NCBI RefSeq assembly: GCF_022458745.1
Contig: NZ_JAJJJF010000010.1
Location: 1 to 64,000, forward strand
DNA from: Bacillus piscicola
GTDB lineage: Bacteria; Bacillota; Bacilli; Bacillales; Marinococcaceae
Length of the DNA stretch: 64,000 bases
Direction: 5' to 3'
Position numbers and translations under genes: made by a program. How positions within the stretch are numbered: the first letter of the stretch is position 1; each line of letters begins with the position of its first letter. Shown one piece after another: positions 8,101 through 16,894 of this stretch. A model generated the notes under the pieces. The model was not told the origin of the DNA. It saw only the letters and a program-made list of their open reading frames with translations, and searched no databases.

Positions 8101-8487
8101 ATGGCAAAAAGAGATAACAGAAAAATGAGTGTAGAAGAAGCAGGACGCAGAGGCGGCGAAACAACTGCTAAAAATCATGATAAGGAATTCTACCAGGAGA
8201 TCGGTGAAAAAGGCGGGGAAACAACTGCCAAAAACCACGACAAAGAATTCTATCAAGAGATTGGTCAAAAAGGCGGCGAAACCACATCTAGTGAGCACGA
8301 CAAATCTTTCTACCGTGATATAGGTAAAAAAGGCGGCGAAACGACGTCGAGCGAACATGAAAAAGAATTCTATCAAGAGATTGGCCAAAAGGGCGGCGAA
8401 ACAACGTCCGATGAGCACGATAAAGAGTTCTATAAAGACATCGGCCAAAAAGGCGGAGAAGCTCGGAGTCGCCAGCGCAGAAACTAA
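8101..8487 (+). CDS. gsiB: General stress protein GsiB (KGG repeat protein)
   Basis: This 128-residue hydrophilic protein is made of about five tandem 20-residue repeats of the form KGGETTxxxHDKEFYQEIGQ. It begins with MSVEEAGRRGGE and ends in an Arg-rich tail. It is closely similar to the desiccation- and heat-induced GsiB of B. subtilis, a plant LEA-like protein under sigma-B control. ATG 8101 is preferred over ATG 8092 because AAAGGAG ends at 8091. The repeats are also direct repeats at the DNA level (60-bp units), so copy number may vary between strains. Confidence 0.92.
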   Translation: MAKRDNRKMSVEEAGRRGGETTAKNHDKEFYQEIGEKGGETTAKNHDKEFYQEIGQKGGETTSSEHDKSFYRDIGKKGGETTSSEHEKEFYQEIGQKGGETTSDEHDKEFYKDIGQKGGEARSRQRRN

Positions 8488-8529
8488 ATCGTTTCGACGT
8501 CAGCTTTAGTCACGAAAGGAGAGGTTCTC

Positions 8530-8955
8530 ATGACAACAATTGGTGAACTCATGACACAAGAAGTAGAACACTGCTCCCCTTCTGATAATGTATACACGCT
8601 GGCGAAAGCGATGCATGACTGTGATCTAGGGTTTCTCCCCATTGTAGAGAACGATGAATTGACTGGTTGCGTCACGGATCGGGACATTGTCTTGAAAGGC
8701 TTGAATAAAGGAGTCTCTCCTGGGGACGTGCATGCCGAGAGTATTATGCAAGAAAAAGTGATTACCGGATATCCAGATATGCCGGTAGAAGAAGCATCAA
8801 GGCTGATGCAGGATCATCAAATAAAACGGTTAATCGTGACGGAAGACCTGAAATTAAAAGGTGTTGTCACGTTAGGAGATATGGCTGCCTCAAAGAAAGC
8901 GGACCAAGCAGCTGGAAACGCAATGAGTGAAATCTCCAAGCCGCACCCACACTAG
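8530..8955 (+). CDS. CBS-domain pair protein
   Basis: This 141-residue protein consists almost wholly of two CBS motifs (GELMTQEVEHCSPSDNV, residues 5-21; ESIMQEKVITGYPDMPVEEA in the second half, with RLIVTEDLKLKGVVTLGD). Stand-alone CBS pairs bind adenosyl nucleotides; similar Bacillus proteins (YhcV, YlbB type) are linked to stress or sporulation. GAAAGGAGAGG precedes ATG 8530. The gene lies 42 bp after gsiB and may be read from the same stress promoter. A terminator follows. Confidence 0.9.
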   Translation: MTTIGELMTQEVEHCSPSDNVYTLAKAMHDCDLGFLPIVENDELTGCVTDRDIVLKGLNKGVSPGDVHAESIMQEKVITGYPDMPVEEASRLMQDHQIKRLIVTEDLKLKGVVTLGDMAASKKADQAAGNAMSEISKPHPH

Positions 8956-8978
8956 GGGAAAGCTTTTTAAATAAAAGC

Positions 8979-9040
8979 AAGCATCCATGAAAGTCAGATC
9001 CACCCTCATGGACGTAACCCTTCATGGATGCTTTGTTTTC
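8979..9040 (+). terminator. Rho-independent terminator after the gsiB-CBS unit
   Basis: A perfect 13-bp stem AAGCATCCATGAA/TTCATGGATGCTT (8979-8991, 9021-9033) with a 29-base loop is followed by TGTTTTCC. Confidence 0.75.
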
Positions 9041-9071
9041 CTTTATACCAGAAAAAAGAGCTTCTGACAAG

Positions 9072-9102
9072 AAAACCATCTCTTTATTGAGATGGTTTTT
9101 TG
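9072..9102. terminator. Hairpin terminator between convergent genes
   Basis: AAAACCATCTC (9072-9082) and GAGATGGTTTT (9089-9099) enclose a six-base loop, with T runs on both sides. It can stop transcription from the CBS side and from the cupin gene. Confidence 0.75.
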
Positions 9103-9106
9103 CGGT

Positions 9107-9430
9107 TTAAGCGGAACCGTCGTGGGCTAAGATGACATAGACGCTTAAACGGCCGGCACTATTATTTTCAAAGCCAATCATTTGATCTTTGTTACAATGG
9201 AAGACGTCTTTTTCTGAAATAGGGTGCTTCACGTCATTGATCATACAAATGCCATTACCTTCAAGAATCGTAATAAACACCTGTGTGTTCGGATGGTTAT
9301 GTGTTGGCAGCTGTTGCCCGGGCATGAAGTTCAACACGAAGGCTTTCGTCTTTCCTTCTTTAAACACATCTTTTTTTGTTAAGCGCTCTTCGTCGAAAAT
9401 TTGGAATTGGCTTAAATTTTGGGCCTCCAT
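9107..9430 (-). CDS. Small cupin-domain protein
   Basis: This 107-residue single-domain cupin has motif 1 GQQLPTHNHPNTQVFITILEG (His-x-His metal ligands) and a weaker motif 2 (HPISEKDVFHCNKDQMIGFENN). The start at 9430 follows AGAGGTGA with five bases spacing; a longer frame upstream lacks a binding site. Small cupins of this kind bind a divalent metal and act as enzymes or sensors, but the substrate is not predictable. It is downstream of, and on the same strand as, the SOD-like gene, from which a terminator-like hairpin separates it on the upstream side. Confidence 0.85.
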   Translation of the reverse strand: MEAQNLSQFQIFDEERLTKKDVFKEGKTKAFVLNFMPGQQLPTHNHPNTQVFITILEGNGICMINDVKHPISEKDVFHCNKDQMIGFENNSAGRLSVYVILAHDGSA

Positions 9431-9553
9431 TTTGTCACCTCTTTTGAAATAAATAAACCTCTCCTGTCTATCTTCTCTCATACATAGGTTGTTAATCAAC
9501 CGAAGGCCCTTCAGATACTAAAAAGATATAAAGGATATCGACGAAAATCTAAC

Positions 9554-9600
9554 GAAAAAAAGCCCCGTCACAGGTACCTAATGGCCCGAGGGGGATGAGG
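9554..9600 (-). terminator. Probable terminator of the SOD-like gene
   Basis: On the minus strand CCCC (within 9590-9594) pairs with GGGGC (9566-9562) across a 20-odd-base loop and is followed by seven T. It lies directly behind the stop at 9606. Confidence 0.5.
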
Positions 9601-9605
9601 CAACG

Positions 9606-10121
9606 TTAAAAGGCTTGGATGACGCCGCAGCCGATACGCTTGCCGGCGTCTCCGGCGGGCTGGGTACGGTAGTCGTCCGGGTTCTGATGAATGATAACGG
9701 CCTTTCCAATAACATCCGCCGCATTAAAAGTATTTGTGAAAAAAGACATTCTTGCATACCCATCATTGGAGAATAACACGGGAAAATCACCCGCATGATT
9801 GCCATGTGGCTGATTGGTCGGATTCCAATGACCGCCGGCTGCTTGAAAAGGACTGGCTGGGTCTCCGACACTGCAGTCACCATTCTCATGAATATGAAAA
9901 CCATGCGGCCCAACTGGGTCTTCGCTTTCGGTTCCTGGCTGATATGGCGGCAACCCGGCCACTTCTACATACACGTCCGTTCCATTTGGTACATTCGTAA
10001 ACACCACATACCCTCTTAAATTGGGGGCTAATCGGCTTCCTTTAATTTCGGCATATGATCTGGTAACTTCATTTCTTGACGGATAGTATTGGTAATATGG
10101 CATCTGATTGTAAACATACAT
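9606..10121 (-). CDS. Cu/Zn superoxide dismutase family protein without signal peptide
   Basis: This 171-residue protein has the full Cu/Zn SOD metal set: GFHIHENGDC (two Cu His), GGHWN (bridging His), QPHGNHAGDFP (Zn His, His, Asp), VIIHQNPDD (Cu His). It also has the disulfide Cys pair (GDC, IGCGV) and the Arg loop AGKRIGC. Unlike B. subtilis YojM (about 196 residues, exported lipoprotein) the N-terminus is not a signal peptide. It is Tyr-rich instead (MYVYNQMPYYQYYPS), a look shared with spore-coat proteins. GGAGG precedes GTG 10124/ATG 10121, and either may be used. Location in the spore coat is inference. Confidence 0.85.
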   Translation of the reverse strand: MYVYNQMPYYQYYPSRNEVTRSYAEIKGSRLAPNLRGYVVFTNVPNGTDVYVEVAGLPPYQPGTESEDPVGPHGFHIHENGDCSVGDPASPFQAAGGHWNPTNQPHGNHAGDFPVLFSNDGYARMSFFTNTFNAADVIGKAVIIHQNPDDYRTQPAGDAGKRIGCGVIQAF

Positions 10122-10242
10122 CACAGGAAAACCTCCATTTTCTTCTAGGCTGTTTCCCATTCTATGCAGATCGTCTAGATTGGTGCGGAGTAACAAAAAA
10201 ATGTAAGATCAAAATAAAATATATTTTTAAAATATTGATTAG

Positions 10243-10271
10243 TTGAATAATTCAGCGGTTTGGTATACAAT
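10243..10271 (+). promoter_or_regulatory. Sigma-A promoter of korAB
   Basis: TTGAAT (10243-10248), a 17-base spacer and TACAAT (10266-10271). It lies 50 bp before the korA start, which also argues against any start further upstream. Confidence 0.75.
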
Positions 10272-10320
10272 TTTTAAGAACCTAATTTTTATGAGCCTAA
10301 ATCATATAGGAGTGGAATTA

Positions 10321-12084
10321 ATGAGAAATCAAATTATATGGAAAGTCGGCGGCCAGCAAGGGGAAGGTATTGAAAGCACGGGTGAAATCTTTTCGGTTGG
10401 CATGAACCGACTGGGTTATTTTTTATATGGGTATCGCCACTTCTCGTCTAGAATCAAAGGCGGCCATACGAATAATAAAATTCGTGTAAGTACGGAAGAA
10501 ATGAATGCAGTTTCTACAGACTTAGACATCCTTGTTGCATTCGACCAGGAAACAATTGATTTAAACTATCATGAATTGAACGAAAACGGTGTTATTATTG
10601 CGGATACAAAATGTAAGCCAGTGAACCCGGAAACATCCAAAGCTGAACTTCATCCTGTTCCTTTTACAGAAATTGCGAAAGAGCAAGGCACTTCTTTAAT
10701 GAAGAACATGGTTGCGATTGGCGCTACCTGTGCGGTGATGAACCTTGAAGTAGAGGTCTTTACAAGTGTCATTAAAGAAATATTCGGGCGTAAAGGCGAC
10801 GATATGGTGCAGAAGAACATGCAGGCCATGCAGGAAGGCTTTCAGTATATGAAAGAAAGTATTGGGGATGGGAGTGATTCCTTATCGCTTGCAGCAGCGG
10901 ACGGTATGAAACGCATGTTTATGATTGGCAATGACGCGATCGCCTTAGGTGCCTTGACAGCAGGAGTTCGTCTCATGCCGGCTTATCCGATCACCCCTGC
11001 ATCTGATATTATGGAATATTTAATTAAGAAACTGCCAAAAGTCGGTGGAACAGTTATTCAAACCGAAGATGAAATTGCAGCTTGCACGATGGCAATTGGC
11101 GCAAATTTCGCAGGAACACGCTCTTTAACTGCTTCTGCAGGTCCAGGATTATCGCTAATGATGGAAGCAATTGGCTTGTCCGGAATGACAGAAACACCGC
11201 TTGTTGTAGTGGACACCCAGCGTGGCGGGCCATCTACAGGACTTCCGACAAAACAAGAACAGTCGGATTTAATGCAGATGGTATATGGCACTCACGGGGA
11301 AATTCCGAAAGTGGTACTTGCACCAAGTACAGTAGAAGAAGCATTTTATGACGCAGTAGAAGCATTTAACATTGCGGAAGAATATCAATGTCCGGTGATT
11401 CTCCTGTCCGATCTTCAGCTCTCATTAGCCAAGCAGACAGTTGCACCGTTTGATCTTGATAAAGTAGAGATTCGAAGAGGCAAGCTGATTGATGAAGTAG
11501 AAGAAAGAGAAGAAAAGAATGACTATTTTAGGCGTTATGAAGTCACGGAAGATGGAATTTCCCCACGTGTTGTTCCAGGAACGAAAAATGGCATTCACCA
11601 CGTAACAGGTCTTGAGCACGATGAAGAGGGACGGCCGACGGAAAAGACGTCGAATCGGAAGGCACAGATGAAAAAGAGAATGCGAAAACTTGAAAACTTT
11701 GCAGAGACATTTACGAATCCACTGGCAATCAACGCCCCGTACGAGGAAGCAGACCTTTTGATCGTTGGATTCAATGCGACTCGGGGTGCCATTGAAGAAG
11801 CGATGATGGATTTGGAGAAAGAAGATATTAAGGTAAATCATGTCCATGTACGATTAATTCATCCCTTCCCAACAGAACAGATGAAACCGTATATAGAGTC
11901 TGCGAAACACGTATTAGTAGTAGAAAACAATGCTACCGGCCAATTGGCAAGTATTATGAAAATGAACCTCGGACACGTCGAAAAAATTCAGAGCCAGTTG
12001 AAATTTGATGGTGATCCTTTCCACCCGGAAGAGATATATCAAGGAAGCAAGGAGTTGTTAGAACATGACTACATCAACAATTAA
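10321..12084 (+). CDS. korA: 2-oxoacid:ferredoxin oxidoreductase, alpha (gamma-alpha fused) subunit
   Basis: This 587-residue subunit has an N-terminal gamma domain (GGQQGEGIESTGEIFS, residues 10-25; to about 185). The pyrimidine-binding alpha domain follows (MPAYPITPASDIMEYL, TASAGPGLSLMMEA, DTQRGGPSTGLPTKQEQSDL) and then the C-terminal transketolase-like domain. With KorB it oxidises a 2-oxoacid, most likely 2-oxoglutarate, to the acyl-CoA and reduces ferredoxin. ATG 10321 follows TAGGAGTG and lies behind a sigma-A promoter. It overlaps korB by 20 bases, so translation is coupled. Confidence 0.92.
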   Translation: MRNQIIWKVGGQQGEGIESTGEIFSVGMNRLGYFLYGYRHFSSRIKGGHTNNKIRVSTEEMNAVSTDLDILVAFDQETIDLNYHELNENGVIIADTKCKPVNPETSKAELHPVPFTEIAKEQGTSLMKNMVAIGATCAVMNLEVEVFTSVIKEIFGRKGDDMVQKNMQAMQEGFQYMKESIGDGSDSLSLAAADGMKRMFMIGNDAIALGALTAGVRLMPAYPITPASDIMEYLIKKLPKVGGTVIQTEDEIAACTMAIGANFAGTRSLTASAGPGLSLMMEAIGLSGMTETPLVVVDTQRGGPSTGLPTKQEQSDLMQMVYGTHGEIPKVVLAPSTVEEAFYDAVEAFNIAEEYQCPVILLSDLQLSLAKQTVAPFDLDKVEIRRGKLIDEVEEREEKNDYFRRYEVTEDGISPRVVPGTKNGIHHVTGLEHDEEGRPTEKTSNRKAQMKKRMRKLENFAETFTNPLAINAPYEEADLLIVGFNATRGAIEEAMMDLEKEDIKVNHVHVRLIHPFPTEQMKPYIESAKHVLVVENNATGQLASIMKMNLGHVEKIQSQLKFDGDPFHPEEIYQGSKELLEHDYINN

Positions 12085-12934
12085 AGATTTTAGAAATGGT
12101 GTTAAGCCAAACTGGTGTCCGGGCTGTGGAGACTTTTCTGTCCAATCTGCGATTCAGCGTGCTGCTGCTAACATCGGGCTCACCCCGGAGGATCTTGCCC
12201 TTGTCTCTGGAATTGGCTGCTCGGGCCGGATCTCCGGTTATATACGTTCCTATGGATTTCATGGAACTCATGGACGCGCCTTGCCGATAGCACAAGGTGT
12301 GAAAATGGCAAACCGGGACCTGACAGTGGTCGCAGCGGGCGGCGATGGCGACGGATTTGCAATTGGCATTGGGCATACGATTCATGCGATGCGACGTAAT
12401 ATGGATATCACCTATATCGTGATGGACAATCAGATATATGGATTGACAAAGGGCCAGACATCTCCGCGTTCAGATGACGGATTTGTCACATCCTCTACAC
12501 CGGAAGGATCGATTGAACAAGCTTTGCCTCCAATGGAAACGGCTTTGATGAGCGGGGCAACATTTGTAGCGCAAAGTTTTTCCGCAGATATAAAAGACTT
12601 AACCGCAACAATTGAGGCAGGAATCAATCATAAAGGGTTCTCTATCATTAACGTATTCAGCCCTTGTGTGACGTATAACAAAGTAAATACGTATGACTGG
12701 TTTAAAGAAAATTTAACGAAATTGAGTGACGTTGCCGGATACGACAATACGGATCGGGCGATGGCTATGAATACACTAATGGAGCACAACAGCCTCGTGA
12801 CAGGGATTATTTATCAAGAAGAGCGCCCTTCTTATCAAGAGATGGTAAAAGGATATGCAGAGAAGCCGTTAGCCCATTCTTCCTTACAGTTGGAACCTGC
12901 CAAGTTTCAGGAATTTGTTAGCGAATTTATGTAA
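12065..12934 (+). CDS. korB: 2-oxoacid:ferredoxin oxidoreductase, beta subunit
   Basis: This 289-residue thiamine-diphosphate subunit carries the TPP motif GGDGDGFAIGIGHTIHAMRRN with MDNQIYGLTKGQTSPRS. Four Cys suited to one 4Fe-4S cluster are present (WCPGCGD, IGCSG, SPCVTYN). Electrons leave through ferredoxin. It is encoded directly after korA with overlap. Related Bacillus enzymes prefer 2-oxoglutarate, but pyruvate or branched-chain substrates cannot be ruled out by eye. A bidirectional terminator follows. Confidence 0.92.
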   Translation: MTTSTIKDFRNGVKPNWCPGCGDFSVQSAIQRAAANIGLTPEDLALVSGIGCSGRISGYIRSYGFHGTHGRALPIAQGVKMANRDLTVVAAGGDGDGFAIGIGHTIHAMRRNMDITYIVMDNQIYGLTKGQTSPRSDDGFVTSSTPEGSIEQALPPMETALMSGATFVAQSFSADIKDLTATIEAGINHKGFSIINVFSPCVTYNKVNTYDWFKENLTKLSDVAGYDNTDRAMAMNTLMEHNSLVTGIIYQEERPSYQEMVKGYAEKPLAHSSLQLEPAKFQEFVSEFM

Positions 12935-12960
12935 GAGCGAAGGCTTCGATATCAAATAGC

Positions 12961-13004
12961 AAAACGTGTGACCTGTGTTTTTGTAACGTCGGGTCACACG
13001 TTTT
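12961..13004. terminator. Bidirectional terminator after korB
   Basis: AAAACGTGTGACC (12961-12973) and GGTCACACGTTTT (12992-13004) are perfectly complementary, giving U-rich tails in both directions. It lies between korB and a convergent small gene. Confidence 0.85.
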
Positions 13005-13010
13005 CACTTC

Positions 13011-13184
13011 CTATTCCAGGGTTCGATTCATTTCATCTACATCAAATGCGGTTTTTGGCTCAGGGCTGTCTCCTGAGCGAAATTCGCCATCGCCACCACA
13101 AACGGTGCAGGAGTATTGCCATTGTTCATCGTCCATTAATAAGCCGGTACCGTCACACGCTTTACATCGATGGTCTTGCATCAT
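13011..13184 (-). CDS. Small DnaJ-type zinc-finger-like protein
   Basis: This 57-residue protein starts at ATG 13184 behind AAGGAGCGAGAAA; a longer frame to 13232 lacks a binding site. It contains CKACDGTG and CTVCGGDG, the CxxCxGxG pair seen in the zinc finger of DnaJ and in small Bacillus proteins such as YuiA. It ends in an acidic tail. It probably binds one zinc ion; its role is unknown. It follows the aconitase gene on the same strand. A second protein of the same kind lies at 17950. Confidence 0.75.
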   Translation of the reverse strand: MMQDHRCKACDGTGLLMDDEQWQYSCTVCGGDGEFRSGDSPEPKTAFDVDEMNRTLE

Positions 13185-13243
13185 TTTCTCGCTCCTTATC
13201 CCATTTACTTTTAAACCATGTTTTGCTGCCAAGAAAGTTGGTT

Positions 13244-15187
13244 TTACTGCCTATGTTTGACCCAATTGATAAGACCGCCTGTTAACATGATGTCCACTTG
13301 GCGTTTTGATAATGCATGACGGACGTTGATTTTGTGATTTTTCTGTTTGACAGTGACAGTTAGCTCGCTACTTTCTTGAATGGTCTTTCTGATATTACTA
13401 AGCTGAAGAACGTCACCTGGCTCTAGCTTGGTATAGTCACTTTCTTCGACAAAGGTCAGTGGGAGGATGCCAAAGTTCGCGAGGTTTTGCCAGTGGATGC
13501 GGGCAAAGTCTTTGACAATAACGGCGCGTAGCCCGAGATAGCGTGGCGCTAATGCTGCGTGTTCACGGCTCGATCCTTGTCCGTAATTAAAGCCGCCGAT
13601 GATAGCATGGCCGCTTCGTTCCCGAATATCCATCGAGCGGTTGTAATAGTCCTGATCGAGAATCTCAAAAGCAAACTTACTGATCTCAGGTAAGTTGCTT
13701 CGATAAGGGAGAACACGTGCCCCGCCTGCGAGAATTTCATCGGTAGAAAAATTGTCGCCGACTTTCAGCATGACCGGTATTTCCATCGAATCAGGAAGCG
13801 GCTCCATATCCGGCAGAGAGGCGATGTTCGGACCTTTGTGTAACTCGGCAACTTTGGCTTCATCATAAGGAAGCGGCTCTTCCAAGAGACGAACATCGAC
13901 TGTAGGTTCTTCTGGTTCTTTTATGGTGGGGTAATCCATTTCAAGCGTGCGAGGATCGGTGATTTTGCCAGTCAACGCAGAAGCAGCAGCAACTTCGGGG
14001 CTGCATAAAAACACACTGTCTTCTCGTGTTCCGGAGCGTCCCGGAAAATTTCGCGGCGTCGTGCGCAAACTGTTTCTCCCGGTCGCGGGTGCCTGCCCCA
14101 TACCAATACAGCCGTTGCACCCCGCTTGGTGAAGTCGGGCACCAGCTGCCAGCAGGCTGGCAATGTGGCCGTCCGCTACCAAATCAGAGAGCATTTGCCG
14201 GGAAGTAGGGTTTATATCAAAGGAAAGTCCGCTTGCGATGGACCGGCCTTTTACAATTTCAGCAGCTACTGCAAAATCGCGGTAGCCGGGATTGGCAGAA
14301 GAACCAATATATGATTGATAAATGCTTTCACCAGCTACTTCATCAACGGGCACCACGTTACCAGGACTGGATGGTTTAGCAATAAGCGGAACGAGCTCAG
14401 ATAAATTAATCTCTTCTTCGAGGTCATAAGTTGCTCCGTCATCCGCTTTTAACTCTTGCCACTCCTTTTCACGACCTTGGCTTTTCATAAAACGTTTAAC
14501 TTCATCGTCTGCTGGGAAAACGCTCGCCGTGGCTCCGAGCTCAGCACCCATATTTGCAATCACGTGGCGGTCCATCGCGCTTAACTCGTCTAATCCAGGG
14601 CCGTAGTATTCAATGATTTTCCCGATGCCACCTTTCACATCATGGCGACGCAAAAGTTCGAGGATAACATCTTTCGCGCTAACCCAGTCAGGGAGCTTTC
14701 CTGTCAATTTCACTCCCCAAATCTTCGGCATTTTAACGTAAAAGGGCTCTCCGGCAATGGCCATCGCCACGTCAATGCCCCCGGCGCCAATCGCAAGCAT
14801 TCCCATACAGCCGTTCGCACACGTATGACTGTCCGATCCCAGCAAAGTACGATGCGGTCGTGCCAGCCTCTGCATGTGTACCGGATGGCTGACACCATTA
14901 CCGGGACGGCTGAAATGAATGCCAAAACGCTTCGCGGCACTTTCGAGAAACAAATGGTCGTCTGGATTTTTACTGTCTTCTTGAATAATGTTATGGTCAA
15001 CGTATTGGGCGGAAGCCTCTGTTTTGGCTCGGTCTACTTTCATCGCTTCTAGTTCAAGCATAACCATGGTGCCGGTCGCATCTTGGGTTAACGTTTGGTC
15101 AATCGACAGCCCAATTTCTTCACCTGGTATCATCTTGCCTTCCACCAGATGGTCTTGAATTAATTTCTGTGCGGCATTTAACGCCAT
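13244..15187 (-). CDS. Aconitate hydratase, short (Aquifex-type) form
   Basis: This 647-residue enzyme has the aconitase/isopropylmalate isomerase architecture. An N-terminal Fe-S region carries the cluster Cys in SHTCANG and GCNGCIGMG. A C-terminal swivel domain contains IIGGFNYGQGSSREHAALAP. It interconverts citrate and isocitrate. The length is far below that of CitB (about 900 residues), the usual Bacillus enzyme, and fits the putative Aquifex-type aconitases found in anaerobes and some Firmicutes. The start has AAGGAGG seven bases upstream. It is convergent with korAB, another TCA-cycle step. Homoaconitase or a related hydro-lyase is the main alternative. Confidence 0.85.
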   Translation of the reverse strand: MALNAAQKLIQDHLVEGKMIPGEEIGLSIDQTLTQDATGTMVMLELEAMKVDRAKTEASAQYVDHNIIQEDSKNPDDHLFLESAAKRFGIHFSRPGNGVSHPVHMQRLARPHRTLLGSDSHTCANGCMGMLAIGAGGIDVAMAIAGEPFYVKMPKIWGVKLTGKLPDWVSAKDVILELLRRHDVKGGIGKIIEYYGPGLDELSAMDRHVIANMGAELGATASVFPADDEVKRFMKSQGREKEWQELKADDGATYDLEEEINLSELVPLIAKPSSPGNVVPVDEVAGESIYQSYIGSSANPGYRDFAVAAEIVKGRSIASGLSFDINPTSRQMLSDLVADGHIASLLAAGARLHQAGCNGCIGMGQAPATGRNSLRTTPRNFPGRSGTREDSVFLCSPEVAAASALTGKITDPRTLEMDYPTIKEPEEPTVDVRLLEEPLPYDEAKVAELHKGPNIASLPDMEPLPDSMEIPVMLKVGDNFSTDEILAGGARVLPYRSNLPEISKFAFEILDQDYYNRSMDIRERSGHAIIGGFNYGQGSSREHAALAPRYLGLRAVIVKDFARIHWQNLANFGILPLTFVEESDYTKLEPGDVLQLSNIRKTIQESSELTVTVKQKNHKINVRHALSKRQVDIMLTGGLINWVKHRQ

Positions 15188-15331
15188 GAAAAAACCTCCT
15201 TAACGAAAAATTGAACTATACCGTGCAGCCGTCCTGCTAAGCGAAACAGTGAGATTGTGATAAACTAAAGACGTACTACACGCAAGATTACCCGAAAAAC
15301 AAGCAAAAATAACAAGCAGGAGGTAACGGTT

Positions 15332-16225
15332 TTGGGAAGAAGAATTGTTTTGTTTATCTTAACCAACATTCTAGTTATTACTACAATTTCCATTGTATTT
15401 ATCGCGCTTTCGGCCATGGGGGTCGATCTGTCTACTTACACAGCCGGAGGCGGCATCGACTTCACCGCTTTATTTATTGTTAGTGCGATTATCGGCTTTG
15501 CCGGATCATTTATCTCGCTTTTGATGTCGCGATTTATGGCGAAGAAAGTGATGGGGGTCCGCGTTATTGATCCAGACCGGAGCAGCGGGCATGAACAATT
15601 CCTAGTTGAGAAAGTGCATCAGCTTGCGCGTAACGCCGGACTTGTACACATGCCGGAAGTTGGTATTTATCAGTCCGAAGAAGTGAATGCGTTCGCAACC
15701 GGCCCATCAAAAAAAAGATCCCTTGTTGCCGTATCAAGAGGACTCTTAAACAGCATGGACGAAGATGCAGTGGAAGGTGTTCTCGCCCATGAAATCGCTC
15801 ACGTTGCAAACGGCGATATGGTAACGATGACCCTGCTCCAAGGCGTCGTGAACACGTTCGTCATTTTTCTCGCCCGGATTGCGGCGGCTATCGTCGCCCG
15901 GTTCGTTCAAAATGATGGTCTGCGCACAGCCGTCCATTTCGGCGCGATTATTGTGTTTCAAATTCTGTTTTCTATCCTTGGAAGCCTTGTGGTAATGGGA
16001 TTCTCCCGCTACCGCGAATACCATGCCGACCGGGGTGGTGCGGATATAGCCGGGAAAGATAAGATGGTTCACGCCCTTCGCTCGCTTCAGTCGAACGTGC
16101 GCCGTATTGACACAAGTCAGAAGTCTCTGCAGACACTAAAGATTAACAGCAAGGCTTCTTTAGGGGCACTCTTTTCCTCGCACCCTCCTCTAGAAGAACG
16201 CATCAGCCGCCTTCAAGGAAAATAA
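15332..16225 (+). CDS. htpX: Membrane zinc metalloprotease HtpX
   Basis: This 297-residue M48 protease has two N-terminal membrane segments (about 5-27, 38-62), the catalytic motif HEIAH near residue 151, two further membrane segments after it, and the downstream ligand motif [15 protein letters not shown]. HtpX degrades misfolded membrane proteins at the inner membrane. The start is TTG 15332, eight bases after AGGAGG (15318-15323). It is divergent from the aconitase gene and is a single-gene unit. Confidence 0.93.
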   Translation: MGRRIVLFILTNILVITTISIVFIALSAMGVDLSTYTAGGGIDFTALFIVSAIIGFAGSFISLLMSRFMAKKVMGVRVIDPDRSSGHEQFLVEKVHQLARNAGLVHMPEVGIYQSEEVNAFATGPSKKRSLVAVSRGLLNSMDEDAVEGVLAHEIAHVANGDMVTMTLLQGVVNTFVIFLARIAAAIVARFVQNDGLRTAVHFGAIIVFQILFSILGSLVVMGFSRYREYHADRGGADIAGKDKMVHALRSLQSNVRRIDTSQKSLQTLKINSKASLGALFSSHPPLEERISRLQGK

Positions 16226-16328
16226 CAAGTAAAAATAATTCTAAAAACATTCACTAAGAAAAGAGTTCTACAAACAGGCTCTTCCTTCAAATCTGTAAAA
16301 GAATGATACAGAGAAGGAGGGCCTGTTT

Positions 16329-16680
16329 TTGAAGGAAGACTGGGAAACAGAGTATATCAAGGCCGCGGCCGGTTATGTCGCACTTTTCGATCAGTTGGTA
16401 GCGGCGACGCGAAACGGGGAAGACGCGGAGCAGCTGACAGAAAAAGCCTACGAGGGAGCGAGAGATCTTCGGTTTTCAAGCTACAGATCATCCAGGCACA
16501 GTTAACCGGGAAAATTATGATCCACCTGACTCCGACTTTTTTAATCACATGGTCAATGAGATAGAAGAGTACATGAGGATGCCATTACTGGAAGTCTGGA
16601 TAAGATTGAAACAAACCTTGCTGATGCTGGGAACGCTTATCCCGCTGATGGCCGACCATATGGCAAGAAAAGAATGTTAA
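16329..16680 (+). pseudogene. Frameshifted gene of unknown function
   Basis: TTG 16329, behind AGAAGGAGGG, opens a frame that stops at 16505 after 58 codons. From about 16465 the next frame (+1) continues without stop to TAA 16678-16680 and reads as convincing protein (IFGFQATDHPGTVNRENYDP, then a helical LLEVWIRLKQTLLMLGTLIP). Joining the two gives one protein of about 116 residues, so one base has been gained, or two lost, near 16460-16470. The whole is acidic at first and amphipathic later. The family is not recognised. Either the gene is decayed or the sequence has an error here. Confidence 0.6.
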
Positions 16681-16894
16681 TATTTATGGAAACTAGAGGA
16701 ATCCACCAAAACCGAAGCACCGGGATGTGATCCTGCCAAACCGCGTACTACCAATTAAATATCCGGCATAATTTTTATACCCCTTCAAGGCGTAGCCGCT
16801 TTGGAGTTTTTTCCTTTGGAAGGGGTGACCGTTTCGTACTATACTTAGGCGAAGGTTATTATTCTATCATAGGTCATAGAATCGGGTGAGCAGC

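Noticed and set aside
8101-8460. Minus-strand frame across gsiB (phenylalanine-rich)
   Set aside because: It is the mirror of the highly repetitive gsiB coding sequence; the plus strand has the recognised family and ribosome binding site.
9752-10019. Plus-strand frames over the SOD-like gene
   Set aside because: Both are antisense to a gene with all metal-binding motifs in place and have no ribosome binding sites.
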